In this document: positions 18,716-26,375 of the stretch, piece by piece | Layout: every line of letters begins with the position of its first letter | Numbering within the stretch: position 1 is the stretch's first letter | Assembly (NCBI RefSeq): GCF_030811685.1 | Contig: NZ_JAUSRF010000015.1 | Location: 1-64,000, forward strand | Length of the DNA: 64,000 nt | Direction: 5' to 3' | From: Neorhizobium huautlense | Lineage (GTDB): Bacteria; Pseudomonadota; Alphaproteobacteria; Rhizobiales; Rhizobiaceae | Notes under the pieces: generated by a model | Told to the model about the DNA's origin: nothing | The model's input: only the letters and a program-made list of their open reading frames with translations | Database searches by the model: none | Program-made: the position numbers and the translations under genes

Positions 18716-18743
18716 GACTGCCCCGAACAGATCAGGGGCAGTC
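18716..18743 (+). terminator. hairpin terminator
   Basis: 9-bp perfect inverted repeat GACTGCCCC (18716-18724) / GGGGCAGTC (18735-18743) with a 10-nt loop. It lies between the 56-residue gene and the convergent YqaA-type gene. There is no long T-run. Confidence 0.65.
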
Positions 18744-18773
18744 TGGGGCGATATTTTGCCTGACAGGCTTCCC

Positions 18774-19364
18774 TCAGTGTGTCAGGAACTTGTAGCCCAC
18801 ATATGCCACGAGCAGAACAGCGGCGCCGCCTGCGGTAATCAGCCCCAGACGATGCTCGATGAAATGGCGGATACCTTCGCCATACCGCCGCAGCAGCCAT
18901 GCCAACAGATAAAAACGTGCGCCGCGGGCGACAATGGCCGAGCCTATGAACAACCATATGTTCACATGCGCCGCGCCCGCCAGTATGGTCACGACCTTGA
19001 TCGGCGGCAGATGCGCCAGGCCTGACGTCATCAGGAACAGGATGACCATCTCGAAGGAAATGCCGGAGCGCAATTCCTCGAACGTGTCGAGCTTGCCGTA
19101 AAATTCCAGAACCGGTGCCGCGATCGCATCGAAAGCGTAGTAGCCGACCCACCAGCCGGCGATCCCGCCCAGAACCGATGCGATGGTCGCGATCAGCGCG
19201 TAGCGCCAGGCGCGTTGCGGCCGAGCCAACGCCATTGGCAGGAACAATACGTCAGCCGGGATCAGAAAGATCGAGCTTTCAACAAAGGCGATGACGGCAA
19301 GCCATGTGGAAGCGGCCTTGCGCGCGCTGAGCGCCATGGTCCAGTCGTAGAGTCTGCGCAGCAT
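18774..19364 (-). CDS. YqaA-family membrane protein (DedA/VTT-related)
   Basis: 196 residues from ATG 19364 (GGGGAA about 8 nt upstream). The open frame continues to 19460 without family-like sequence. It has four to five hydrophobic segments with the VTT/DedA-like signature, including AFVESSIFLIPADVLFLPMAL near the N-terminus. The later GLAHLPPIKVVTILAGAAHV is followed by RGARFYLLAWLLRRYG, which carries the conserved arginine and glycine of this superfamily. Related proteins act as lipid scramblases or flippases, or in membrane homeostasis. The role of YqaA itself is unknown. It is monocistronic and lies tail to tail with the 56-residue gene. Confidence 0.88.
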   Translation of the reverse strand: MLRRLYDWTMALSARKAASTWLAVIAFVESSIFLIPADVLFLPMALARPQRAWRYALIATIASVLGGIAGWWVGYYAFDAIAAPVLEFYGKLDTFEELRSGISFEMVILFLMTSGLAHLPPIKVVTILAGAAHVNIWLFIGSAIVARGARFYLLAWLLRRYGEGIRHFIEHRLGLITAGGAAVLLVAYVGYKFLTH

Positions 19365-19477
19365 GCAATTTTCCCCGATCTGTCGTGCGGCGAGGTCTAT
19401 CGACGCGAGCCAAACTTGTAAACTTGCTGCAGTGCAAAAATGGCCATTCTCTGACCGCATGCTTTGATAGTAAGACA

Positions 19478-19507
19478 GCGAATGCCTGAGGGGTGGCAGG
19501 CATTCGC
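19478..19507 (-). terminator. terminator of the thiamine-precursor transport operon
   Basis: 10-bp perfect inverted repeat GCGAATGCCT (19478-19487) / AGGCATTCGC (19498-19507) located 22 nt after the thiY stop on the minus strand. The following minus-strand sequence is only mildly T-rich. Confidence 0.6.
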
Positions 19508-19528
19508 GTAAGGCTCTGCGGAAAATGT

Positions 19529-20545
19529 TTAGCCGCCCAGTGCCTCATTGGTGAAATAGCTTGCCATTTCCGGCTTGCTCTCGAGCACCTTGCCATCGCC
19601 GTCCTTGAGGATTTTTGCGCCGAACAGATAGGTGCCGATCGCCTCCATCTTGGCCGGCTCCATCTGCCCGATCACACCGCTTGTGGTGCGCAGATAATGC
19701 CCGTCGATCAAAGCCTGTAGCGAGGCGCGGATCAGTGCGCGATTGGTCAGCGCATCCTTGTTGGCGGCGATCAGCAGGTCGGTTGCCTCGTCCGGATTGT
19801 CGGCAGCGAAGGCATAACCCTTCCGGGTTGCCTGCAGGAAAGCCTTGGCCACATCCGGTTTCGCATCCAGGAATTTTCGGCTGGAGCCCAGCAGTGCCGT
19901 ATGTTCATCCGGCACACCGTAATCGGCATAACGGAAAGCCTTCTGCTTCAAGCCCTCCAGTTCGGCCTGAACACCTTCCCAGGTATAGACTTCCAGCGTG
20001 AAATCGACGGAGCCATTGGCAAGTGCCTGATAGGCCGAAGTGCCGAGCGTCACCGTTTCGAACTCGCCCTTGCCACCATCATGACGGATCATGGCGCTGA
20101 GCAGCGCATTTTCCCAGGCGCTGCCAAAGCCGCCATAGGTCTTGCCGTCGAGATCTTTTGGGCTCCTGATGTCATCGCGATCGGCATTGAAGACCACGCG
20201 GCCGGTTTCATGCTGCACGATGGCGTAAGTGCCGATCAGGTCGGCGCCGGCCGAATGCTGGGTGAACAGGCCGATCGAGCCGATCACGCCAAAATCGGCG
20301 ACATGGTTGGCCACCAGCGTGCCGGCGGATGTGTCGGTATAGGGCAGAATTTCGACATCCAGACCGGCTTGCCTGTAGAAACCTTTGTCGCGGGCAACGA
20401 AGAGGCCGATATGGTTGGTGTTCGGCGTCCAATCGAGCGCCACCTTTACACTCTGGTTTTCTGCCCGAGCCGGGAGGCCAAGAAGCGGCGAAAGGGCGAG
20501 GCCGGCAACGGCGCCGAGTGCCGTGCGGCGGGTGAGCATGGTCAT
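19529..20545 (-). CDS. thiY: ABC transporter substrate-binding protein for a thiamine pyrimidine precursor (ThiY-like)
   Basis: 338 residues in the NMT1/THI5-like periplasmic binding fold. The N-terminus has a signal peptide containing TRRTALGAVAG, which could use the Tat or the Sec route, with cleavage near ARA-EN. The mature start VKVALDWTPNTNHIGLFVAR is diagnostic of the ThiY/THI5 group, which binds formylamino-HMP or related pyrimidines. Last gene of ykoF-thiX-thiZ-thiY under a TPP riboswitch, which supports the substrate assignment. It lies 32 nt after thiZ. Confidence 0.92.
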   Translation of the reverse strand: MTMLTRRTALGAVAGLALSPLLGLPARAENQSVKVALDWTPNTNHIGLFVARDKGFYRQAGLDVEILPYTDTSAGTLVANHVADFGVIGSIGLFTQHSAGADLIGTYAIVQHETGRVVFNADRDDIRSPKDLDGKTYGGFGSAWENALLSAMIRHDGGKGEFETVTLGTSAYQALANGSVDFTLEVYTWEGVQAELEGLKQKAFRYADYGVPDEHTALLGSSRKFLDAKPDVAKAFLQATRKGYAFAADNPDEATDLLIAANKDALTNRALIRASLQALIDGHYLRTTSGVIGQMEPAKMEAIGTYLFGAKILKDGDGKVLESKPEMASYFTNEALGG

Positions 20546-20577
20546 GGCGTTTTTATCCTCCTGAAACGCGTGAATTC

Positions 20578-21375
20578 TTATGTTGCGGCAGCCTCTTGCG
20601 AGGAAGTGCCGTCAAAATGGCCGGTGTCGGGCTTGAGAAGCGTCTCGAGAATATCCGCCTCGATTGCCGCCGCCCGTGCCTGTGTGGCGGCATCGCGCCC
20701 GCGCGGACGAGGCAGATCGATTTCGATCTCGCGGATAACACGCGCCGGGCGAGGGGAGAGGACATAGATGCGGTCGGACAGATGCACGGCCTCGCGCACG
20801 TCATGGGTCACCAGCATCGCCGTCCAGCGATGTTTTTCCCACATCGCTTCCAGCCATCGCTGCATGCCTGCCCGCGTCAATGCATCGAGTGCGCCAAACG
20901 GTTCGTCGAGCAGAAGCATCGGCTTGTCCTGCACGACGGTCCGCAACAGCGCCGCCCGCTGGCGCATGCCGCCGGAAAGTTCTGCCGGGTAGCTTTGTTC
21001 GAAACCGGCAAGGCCGAACTCTGCAAACAATGGTGAAACACGCTCGCGGGCCTGCTTGCGGCCGATGCCCTGTACTTCCAAGCCCAGCGTCGTGTTGTCC
21101 AAAATCTTTCGCCAGGGCATCAGCGCATCCCGCTGCGGCATGAAGGCAAATGAGCGTCCGGCCTTGGCGAGCAGCTTGCCATCGAATTCCGTTGTGCCGA
21201 TATCCGTGGTGATGGCACCGGTCAGCAGCCGAAACAGCGTGGATTTGCCGGAACCGGAGGGCCCGAGGATGGAGACAAATTCTCCGGGCCGCACGGTCAT
21301 GGAAATGTTTTCGAGCACCGACAGGTCACCGTAGCGGTAACCCACCTGATCAAGCTTCAGCCTTGGCGTACTCAT
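20578..21375 (-). CDS. thiZ: ABC transporter ATPase for a thiamine precursor (ThiZ-like)
   Basis: 265 residues from ATG 21375, whose ATG overlaps the TGA of thiX (ATGA, translational coupling). All ABC motifs are present: Walker A GPSGSGKST (38-46), Q-loop FMPQRD, signature LSGGMRQR, Walker B MLLLDEPFGALD, and the H-loop VTHDVREA. It is closest to the TauB/SsuB/ThiZ family of nitrate/sulfonate/pyrimidine-type importers. It energises uptake through ThiX. Confidence 0.93.
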   Translation of the reverse strand: MSTPRLKLDQVGYRYGDLSVLENISMTVRPGEFVSILGPSGSGKSTLFRLLTGAITTDIGTTEFDGKLLAKAGRSFAFMPQRDALMPWRKILDNTTLGLEVQGIGRKQARERVSPLFAEFGLAGFEQSYPAELSGGMRQRAALLRTVVQDKPMLLLDEPFGALDALTRAGMQRWLEAMWEKHRWTAMLVTHDVREAVHLSDRIYVLSPRPARVIREIEIDLPRPRGRDAATQARAAAIEADILETLLKPDTGHFDGTSSQEAAAT

Positions 21376-22190
21376 CGGCTCGCACCTCCGCTGGAGGTCC
21401 GGCGCGTCCAAGGCATGGCCAATCTTTCCGCCAGAACCGCTGCGCCAAAAAGGCAAAGCGTCAATGCTGCGCTCACCAGCACGGCGGCGAGCACGAGGTC
21501 GGGGCGAAAATTGTTCTTGGCGTTCAGCATGTAGATGCCGAGCCCTTTGGCGGCGCCCGCATATTCCGCAAAGATCGCGCCGACCACCGCATAGGTGATG
21601 GAAATTCTAAGCCCCGCAAAAAAGAAGGGCAGGGATGATGGCAGGCGGGCCAGCCAGAACAGTTTCCAGCGCGGTGCGCCCATTGAAGCCAGCAATTGTT
21701 CAAGCTCCGGCTCGGTCGCCTCATAACCTTTGGAGAGCGCCACCAGCATGGGAAAGAAAGTGACCAGCGCCACCAGCAGGATTTTTGGCAGCAACCCGAA
21801 GCCGAACCACAAGACGATCAGAGGCGCGATGGCGACCAGCGGCAGGGTCTGGCTGATGATGAAGACCGGAAACAGCGCCCGTTTCAGGCGTGGCACGAAA
21901 TCGACGATGACCGACAGAAGAAAGGCGGCAAAAAGCGACAGCGCAAAGCCGCTCAATGTGGCGCGCAGCGTGGGGATGGCATTGTCGAACAGTGCCTGCC
22001 GGTATTGATAAGCCTGCGCCAGAACTCGCGAAGGTGCCGGCAGCGTCGTCGGCGAGACGCCGGAGAACTGCGCATATCCCTCCCAGATCAGCACGAGACT
22101 GCCGACCGCCAGAATGGCCGGCAGGGCATGACGGATATGGGAGATCATCTGGACGGCAAGCCGCCCGCTTGGTGACTGCGAAAACGACAT
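21372..22190 (-). CDS. thiX: ABC transporter permease for a thiamine precursor (ThiX-like)
   Basis: 272 residues with six predicted helices and the BPD_transp_1 fold. The EAA-like coupling loop is EQLLASMGAPRWKLFWLARLPSS, which contacts ThiZ. It is encoded 38 nt after ykoF. Its stop overlaps the thiZ start by 4 nt. Homologues of the SsuC/TauC/ThiX group move sulfonates or pyrimidines. The riboswitch and partner proteins point to a thiamine pyrimidine. Confidence 0.92.
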   Translation of the reverse strand: MSFSQSPSGRLAVQMISHIRHALPAILAVGSLVLIWEGYAQFSGVSPTTLPAPSRVLAQAYQYRQALFDNAIPTLRATLSGFALSLFAAFLLSVIVDFVPRLKRALFPVFIISQTLPLVAIAPLIVLWFGFGLLPKILLVALVTFFPMLVALSKGYEATEPELEQLLASMGAPRWKLFWLARLPSSLPFFFAGLRISITYAVVGAIFAEYAGAAKGLGIYMLNAKNNFRPDLVLAAVLVSAALTLCLFGAAVLAERLAMPWTRRTSSGGASR

Positions 22191-22228
22191 GATGAGGCCT
22201 CGGCCAATCGGAAGACGCGTGAAAAACG

Positions 22229-22837
22229 TCAGCGCTTGGAAGGGCTGTTGGCGGAAACCGTCAGGTCGATGGTCACATGGCCGGCCGGTGGTCCGAAACG
22301 CACCAGAGCTTCGTGCACGGTAGAGAAAACTGCGCCGGTATCGCCGCGCAGTTTCGTGCAGAAGTTTTTCGATTTCTCGAACGTGCCGGAGTTCTTCACG
22401 AAATCGATGCAGCCATAAATCTCGTCCATATGGCCGTCGATGCCGAGCGTGTAGAGCGAGAACTGTGCTGCCGATTCCTGGCCGATGACAGGAGCGGCGG
22501 CCACAGCCGCATGCGCCTTTGCCTTGCGCTCATCGAGCGGAGCCCAAGGGCCCAGAAATTCCGGCACCTGACACATCGGATCGTCCGGTTCACCCGGGCA
22601 ACCACGCGAAATCGTTGCGTGCAGGACGCAATGTTTGCCGCTTTTCGCGGCAGCCGCGAACAGGTCGCGCATGGCGGCGAAAACGATGTCGGGCGTGCCG
22701 ACGAGCAGGGTGGAAATGTCGTCCGTCTCGATCCTGAGCTTTTCACTATAGGGATCGAGCGCGGAAAGCGCGTTCATGATCACGCCGACGAAATCGTCGG
22801 TCATGGGATACAAAGAAATCTGCGCGCCGGAAAACAT
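22229..22837 (-). CDS. ykoF: YkoF-type thiamine/HMP-binding protein
   Basis: 202 residues from ATG 22837, with GAGG about 7 nt upstream. An upstream in-frame ATG at 22861 falls inside the riboswitch and is rejected. It contains two YkoF-like ferredoxin-fold repeats: residues ~3-85, starting GAQISLYPMTDDFVGVIM, and ~118-198. YkoF binds thiamine or its HMP moiety in the cytosol and is normally encoded with thiamine-related ABC genes, as here. It is the first gene after the TPP riboswitch. Confidence 0.9.
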   Translation of the reverse strand: MFSGAQISLYPMTDDFVGVIMNALSALDPYSEKLRIETDDISTLLVGTPDIVFAAMRDLFAAAAKSGKHCVLHATISRGCPGEPDDPMCQVPEFLGPWAPLDERKAKAHAAVAAAPVIGQESAAQFSLYTLGIDGHMDEIYGCIDFVKNSGTFEKSKNFCTKLRGDTGAVFSTVHEALVRFGPPAGHVTIDLTVSANSPSKR

Positions 22838-22846
22838 CGCTCTACC

Positions 22847-22932
22847 TCGCTCCGCTGGCATTATCCAGATCAGCTTGAGGGTCCATGGTCATGCGACCAA
22901 ATCTCAGCCCCGGCCTTACGGAGCACCCCTGT
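22847..22932 (-). promoter_or_regulatory. TPP (THI-box) riboswitch
   Basis: On the minus strand the sequence reads GGGGTGCTCCG, then GGGGCTGAGAT, ACCCTCAAGCTGATCTGG and ATAATGCCAGCGGAGCG. These match the conserved THI-element blocks (GGGGUGC, CUGAGA, ACCC, GAUCUGGAUAAUGCCAGCG). P1 pairs GCTCCG (22919-22924) with CGGAGC (22849-22854). The 3' end lies about 10 nt before the ykoF start and next to its ribosome-binding site. No separate terminator is visible, so control of translation initiation is likely: TPP would shut off uptake. Confidence 0.97.
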
Positions 22933-22986
22933 GATGTCGCGTTCTTAGCGTGACGCCGGGTGGCTGGCAAGACGAGTTTTGCGAGC

Positions 22987-23015
22987 AAAGAAAAAGGAGG
23001 ACTCTCGCCCTCCTT
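22987..23015 (-). terminator. intrinsic terminator of guaA
   Basis: 7-bp stem AAGGAGG (22994-23000) / CCTCCTT (23009-23015) with an 8-nt loop, then TTTCTTT on the minus strand, 28 nt after the guaA stop. Confidence 0.82.
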
Positions 23016-23042
23016 CTGATGTCGTCGGAACGGATGCTCCGC

Positions 23043-24620
23043 TTATTCCCACTCGATCGTGCCCGGCGGCTTCGAGGTCACGTCATAAACGACGCGGTTG
23101 ATGCCGCGGACTTCGTTGATGATGCGGGTTGCGGCGCGGCCGAGGAAGTTCATGTCGTAAGGATAAAAGTCCGCTGTCATTCCGTCGACCGAGGTGACGG
23201 CGCGCAGCGCGCAGACAAACTCGTAGGTACGGTAATCACCCATGACGCCGACGGTCTGTACCGGCAGAAGCACGGCAAAAGCCTGCCAGATCGTGTCATA
23301 GAGACCGGCCTTGCGGATTTCGTCGAGATAGATCGCATCGGCCTTGCGCAGGATGTCGAGCTTTTCCTTCGTCACGCCGCCGGGGCAGCGGATGGCAAGG
23401 CCCGGACCCGGGAAGGGGTGGCGGCCGATGAACGAGTCCGGCATCCCGAGCTCACGGCCGAGCGCGCGAACCTCGTCCTTGAACAGTTCGCGCAGCGGCT
23501 CAACGAGCTGCATGTTCATGCGCTCGGGCAGGCCGCCGACATTGTGGTGGCTCTTGATCGTGACCGAAGGGCCGCCGGAGAAGGAAACGCTTTCGATGAC
23601 ATCCGGGTAAAGCGTGCCCTGTGCGAGGAAACGCGGTGCGCCCTTGCCGTCGGCAGCGATTTTTGCCGCTTCCGCTTCGAACACTTCGATGAACAGGCGA
23701 CCGATCGTCTTGCGCTTCACTTCCGGGTCGCTTTCGCCGGCAAGCTGGGTCAGGAACAGGTCGGATGCATCAACAGCCACGAGTGGGATGTTGTAATGGT
23801 CGCGGAACATGCCGACCACCTGTTCGGTCTCGCCCTGACGCATCAGGCCGTGATCGACATAGATGCAGGTCAGCTGGTCGCCGATCGCTTCGTGGATGAG
23901 GATCGCCGCCACCGACGAGTCGACGCCGCCCGACAGGCCGCAGATGACGCGCTCATTGCCGACCTGATCCTTGATCTTGCGGATCATCTCGGCGCGGTAG
24001 GCCGCCATGGTCCAGTCGGATTTCAGGCCGACGATCTTGTGCACAAAGTTGGACAGCAGCTTTGCGCCATCCGGCGTGTGCACCACTTCCGGGTGGAACA
24101 TCGTCGTGTAGTAATGGCGGCTTTCGTCGGCGGCGATGGCGAAAGGTGCGTTTTCCGAGGTTGCGATAACCTCGAAACCTTCCGGCAGTTTTGTCACGCG
24201 GTCGCCGTGGCTCATCCAGACCGGATAACGGCCACCCTTTTCCCAGAAACCGTCGAACAGCGGGCTGGCCTTTTTCACTTCCACATCGGCGCGGCCGAAT
24301 TCGGCGGCATGGCCACCTTCAACGACGCCGCCAAGCTGGGTGCAGAGCGTCTGCTGGCCGTAGCAGATGCCGAGGATCGGCACGCCGCTGTCGAAGACGG
24401 CCTGCGGTGCGCGCGGGCTGCCTTCGGTGGTCACCGAAGCCGGGCCGCCGGAGAAGATCACGCCTTTTGGCGCGAGCTTGTCAAAGGCTTCTGCGGCACT
24501 CTGGAAGGGATGGATTTCGCAGTAGACGCCTGCTTCGCGCACGCGGCGCGCAATCAGCTGCGTTACCTGGCTGCCGAAATCGATGATGAGGATGCTGTCG
24601 GGATGAGCTATCTGGGTCAT
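23043..24620 (-). CDS. guaA: GMP synthase (glutamine-hydrolysing)
   Basis: 525 residues, full length. It has an N-terminal class I glutamine amidotransferase (about 8-205) with the nucleophile in GICYGQQ (Cys86) and the catalytic His/Glu in MFHPEV. A PP-loop ATP pyrophosphatase follows (GLSGGVDSS, about residues 235-243), then the C-terminal dimerisation domain ending in the invariant TIEWE. It converts XMP, ATP and glutamine to GMP. It is monocistronic with its own terminator. Confidence 0.99.
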   Translation of the reverse strand: MTQIAHPDSILIIDFGSQVTQLIARRVREAGVYCEIHPFQSAAEAFDKLAPKGVIFSGGPASVTTEGSPRAPQAVFDSGVPILGICYGQQTLCTQLGGVVEGGHAAEFGRADVEVKKASPLFDGFWEKGGRYPVWMSHGDRVTKLPEGFEVIATSENAPFAIAADESRHYYTTMFHPEVVHTPDGAKLLSNFVHKIVGLKSDWTMAAYRAEMIRKIKDQVGNERVICGLSGGVDSSVAAILIHEAIGDQLTCIYVDHGLMRQGETEQVVGMFRDHYNIPLVAVDASDLFLTQLAGESDPEVKRKTIGRLFIEVFEAEAAKIAADGKGAPRFLAQGTLYPDVIESVSFSGGPSVTIKSHHNVGGLPERMNMQLVEPLRELFKDEVRALGRELGMPDSFIGRHPFPGPGLAIRCPGGVTKEKLDILRKADAIYLDEIRKAGLYDTIWQAFAVLLPVQTVGVMGDYRTYEFVCALRAVTSVDGMTADFYPYDMNFLGRAATRIINEVRGINRVVYDVTSKPPGTIEWE

Positions 24621-24668
24621 GGCGAGCCTTTAGAGAAACTTGGCATTTCTGGCAACCGGACAAACGGG

Positions 24669-24702
24669 AAAAACCGCCAGCGCATAGCGGATTCTCGCTG
24701 GC
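24669..24702 (-). terminator. intrinsic terminator after the nucleosidase gene
   Basis: 7-bp stem GCCAGCG (24676-24682) / CGCTGGC (24696-24702) followed on the minus strand by GGTTTTT. It begins directly after the stop codon of the MTA/SAH nucleosidase gene. Confidence 0.75.
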
Positions 24703-24703
24703 T

Positions 24704-25357
24704 TCATAGCGGAATGCTGCCGCTTTCGATGGCTGTCGTCAGTTTGTCGACGGCATCGGCCAGCTTTTCGTCGATCACATGAAGGTATTCGGTCCAGTCG
24801 CCGACATGTTTCAACTCTTCCTTGCCATCGGAAATGCCGCGCAGACCGATCAGCGGCACGCCAAAAAGCTGGCAGCAGCGCATGACAGCAAAAGTTTCCA
24901 TATCCACCATGTCGGCGGCAATCAGGCCGTAAGCCGAGCCGGAAACGATATTGCCGCCGGTGGAAAGCGAGGCCTGCGCAATGCCCGGGATTTTGAGTGG
25001 CAGCGGCAGAATGGCCGGGTGATCGAGAAACGGCGTTGCGCCTTTTTCGAAACCGAGCGGCGAAGCATCCATGTCACGATAGGCGACTGAGGAGGCTTGG
25101 TAGACACCGGTCTGCTCGAGACTGCGCGAGCCGGCGGAACCGAGCGACACGACGAGATCCGGCAGGCCGCCGGCGGTCTCCAGAAGCGTCAACTCGCGCG
25201 ACAGAACGGCGGCCGCTTCCACGGGGCCGACACCGGTCATCAGCGGCGCGATGCGGGCTTTGAGATGCGGCCCATATTCGGCATCTACCGCCATCACGAA
25301 GAGGACGGATTTTCCGGCAATCTGTTTGGTGGGCGCAATCGAGAGCGGCGCATTCAT
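24704..25357 (-). CDS. 5'-methylthioadenosine/S-adenosylhomocysteine nucleosidase
   Basis: 217 residues from ATG 25357, whose ATG overlaps the TGA of the thioesterase gene (ATGA). It has a PNP/UDP phosphorylase fold. The start SVLFVMAVDAEYGPHL has the conserved N-terminal Glu/Ala region. It also has the GVGPVEAAA purine-binding loop, the LVVSLGSAGS motif, and DMVDMETFAVMRCC with the ribose-binding Met-Glu. The late GISDGK contains the catalytic Asp. It removes adenine from MTA or SAH in the methionine salvage and activated-methyl cycles. Confidence 0.88.
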   Translation of the reverse strand: MNAPLSIAPTKQIAGKSVLFVMAVDAEYGPHLKARIAPLMTGVGPVEAAAVLSRELTLLETAGGLPDLVVSLGSAGSRSLEQTGVYQASSVAYRDMDASPLGFEKGATPFLDHPAILPLPLKIPGIAQASLSTGGNIVSGSAYGLIAADMVDMETFAVMRCCQLFGVPLIGLRGISDGKEELKHVGDWTEYLHVIDEKLADAVDKLTTAIESGSIPL

Positions 25358-25803
25358 TCGACAAGATCCTGACGGCCGCGGATCACCATCATGCTGCCGC
25401 TCATCGAGGCGATCAGCTTGGCCGGCCCGTCGCCCAGCGCATAGGCGCGTCCGTCGGCGACGATGATGGTCGAGCCCGGCTTGGTGATCTCGCCGCGAAA
25501 CAGAAAGCGTTCGCCACGGCCCGGCGACATCAGGTTGATCTTGAATTCGATAGTGAGAATGGAGGCTTCCGGCTCGATCAGCGTGTAAGCCGCATACCCG
25601 CAGGCGGAATCGAGGCCTGCGGCAATCACGCCGGCATGCAGAAAACCGTGCTGCTGGGTGAGCTTTGGATCGAACGGCATCTCGATCTCGACACTCCCCC
25701 GCTCGACCCGTGTCAGTTCGGCACCGAGCATGGCCATGGCCTGCTGGCTGGCAAAGCTTTTTTCGATGCGTGTCTGAAAATCGCCGGGGTCGATCACCGT
25801 CAT
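25354..25803 (-). CDS. PaaI-type hotdog thioesterase
   Basis: 149 residues from ATG 25803 (AGGAG with 6-nt spacing; the frame is open to 25872 without support). It is a single hotdog domain. QQHGFLHAGVIAAGLDSACGYAA is the typical HGG-like active-site helix region of PaaI/YdiI-type acyl-CoA thioesterases, with the catalytic Asp in the DSA segment. The substrate is unknown. It is translationally coupled to the downstream nucleosidase, a pairing whose biochemical logic is not evident. Confidence 0.88.
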   Translation of the reverse strand: MTVIDPGDFQTRIEKSFASQQAMAMLGAELTRVERGSVEIEMPFDPKLTQQHGFLHAGVIAAGLDSACGYAAYTLIEPEASILTIEFKINLMSPGRGERFLFRGEITKPGSTIIVADGRAYALGDGPAKLIASMSGSMMVIRGRQDLVE

Positions 25804-25882
25804 GTCCGCTCCTGTTTGTCGCCACGAACTTGCACGAGGTCGGCTTTGATCGCAAGCGGCGGCTTGTCTCACGGCAAGTAGA

Positions 25883-26338
25883 TCAGGGATTTAACAGAAC
25901 GATGGCAAGGTTGAGATAGGTGGCGAAAGAGACCCAGATCGCATAGGGCACGAACAGCAGGGCAGCCTTGCGGTTGGGGTTCCAGCTCATGGCGATGAAC
26001 AGAAGAATGAAAAACAGCATCGGCACGATGATGGCGAGACCGAGGGGCGGGTTCTGCATTCCAAAGAAGGCCGGCGACCAGCAGATGTTGAGAATGCCCT
26101 GCAGACCGAACACGATCAGCCGGTTGCGATTGTTTTCATCGAACCATGTTTCGGCCAGCGCCGTGCCGATCATCACGTAAAGCGCTGCCCAGACCGGCCC
26201 AAAGATCCAGTTCGGCGGATTGAGCGGCGGTTTTTCGAGCGCCTGATACCAGTCACCCGGCATATTGGCGATGCCGCTCAGAACGCCGATGGCGACACAT
26301 GCTGCAACAAATAAAATATAGGTTGTCAGTTTTCGCAT
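25883..26338 (-). CDS. tspO: TspO/MBR-family tryptophan-rich sensory protein
   Basis: 151 residues with five predicted transmembrane helices. The loop between helices 1 and 2 carries the ligand-pocket motif KPPLNPPNWIFGPVWAALY. Helix 3-4 has NICWSPAFFGMQNP. TspO proteins bind porphyrins and related tetrapyrroles. In alphaproteobacteria they modulate tetrapyrrole or stress gene expression in response to oxygen. The gene lies upstream of the PaaI gene with a 79-nt gap and probably has its own promoter. Confidence 0.93.
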   Translation of the reverse strand: MRKLTTYILFVAACVAIGVLSGIANMPGDWYQALEKPPLNPPNWIFGPVWAALYVMIGTALAETWFDENNRNRLIVFGLQGILNICWSPAFFGMQNPPLGLAIIVPMLFFILLFIAMSWNPNRKAALLFVPYAIWVSFATYLNLAIVLLNP

Positions 26339-26375
26339 GAAGCTGACATAGGGCCGTCAAAAGCGAGAGTAAAGC

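Noticed and set aside
22838..22861. Upstream start of ykoF at 22861
   Set aside because: It lies within the TPP riboswitch. The ribosome-binding site and the family start support 22837.
22950..24782. 610-residue plus-strand open frame opposite guaA
   Set aside because: It is an antisense shadow created by the high GC of guaA, with no ribosome-binding site and no recognisable domain, while guaA on the other strand is complete.
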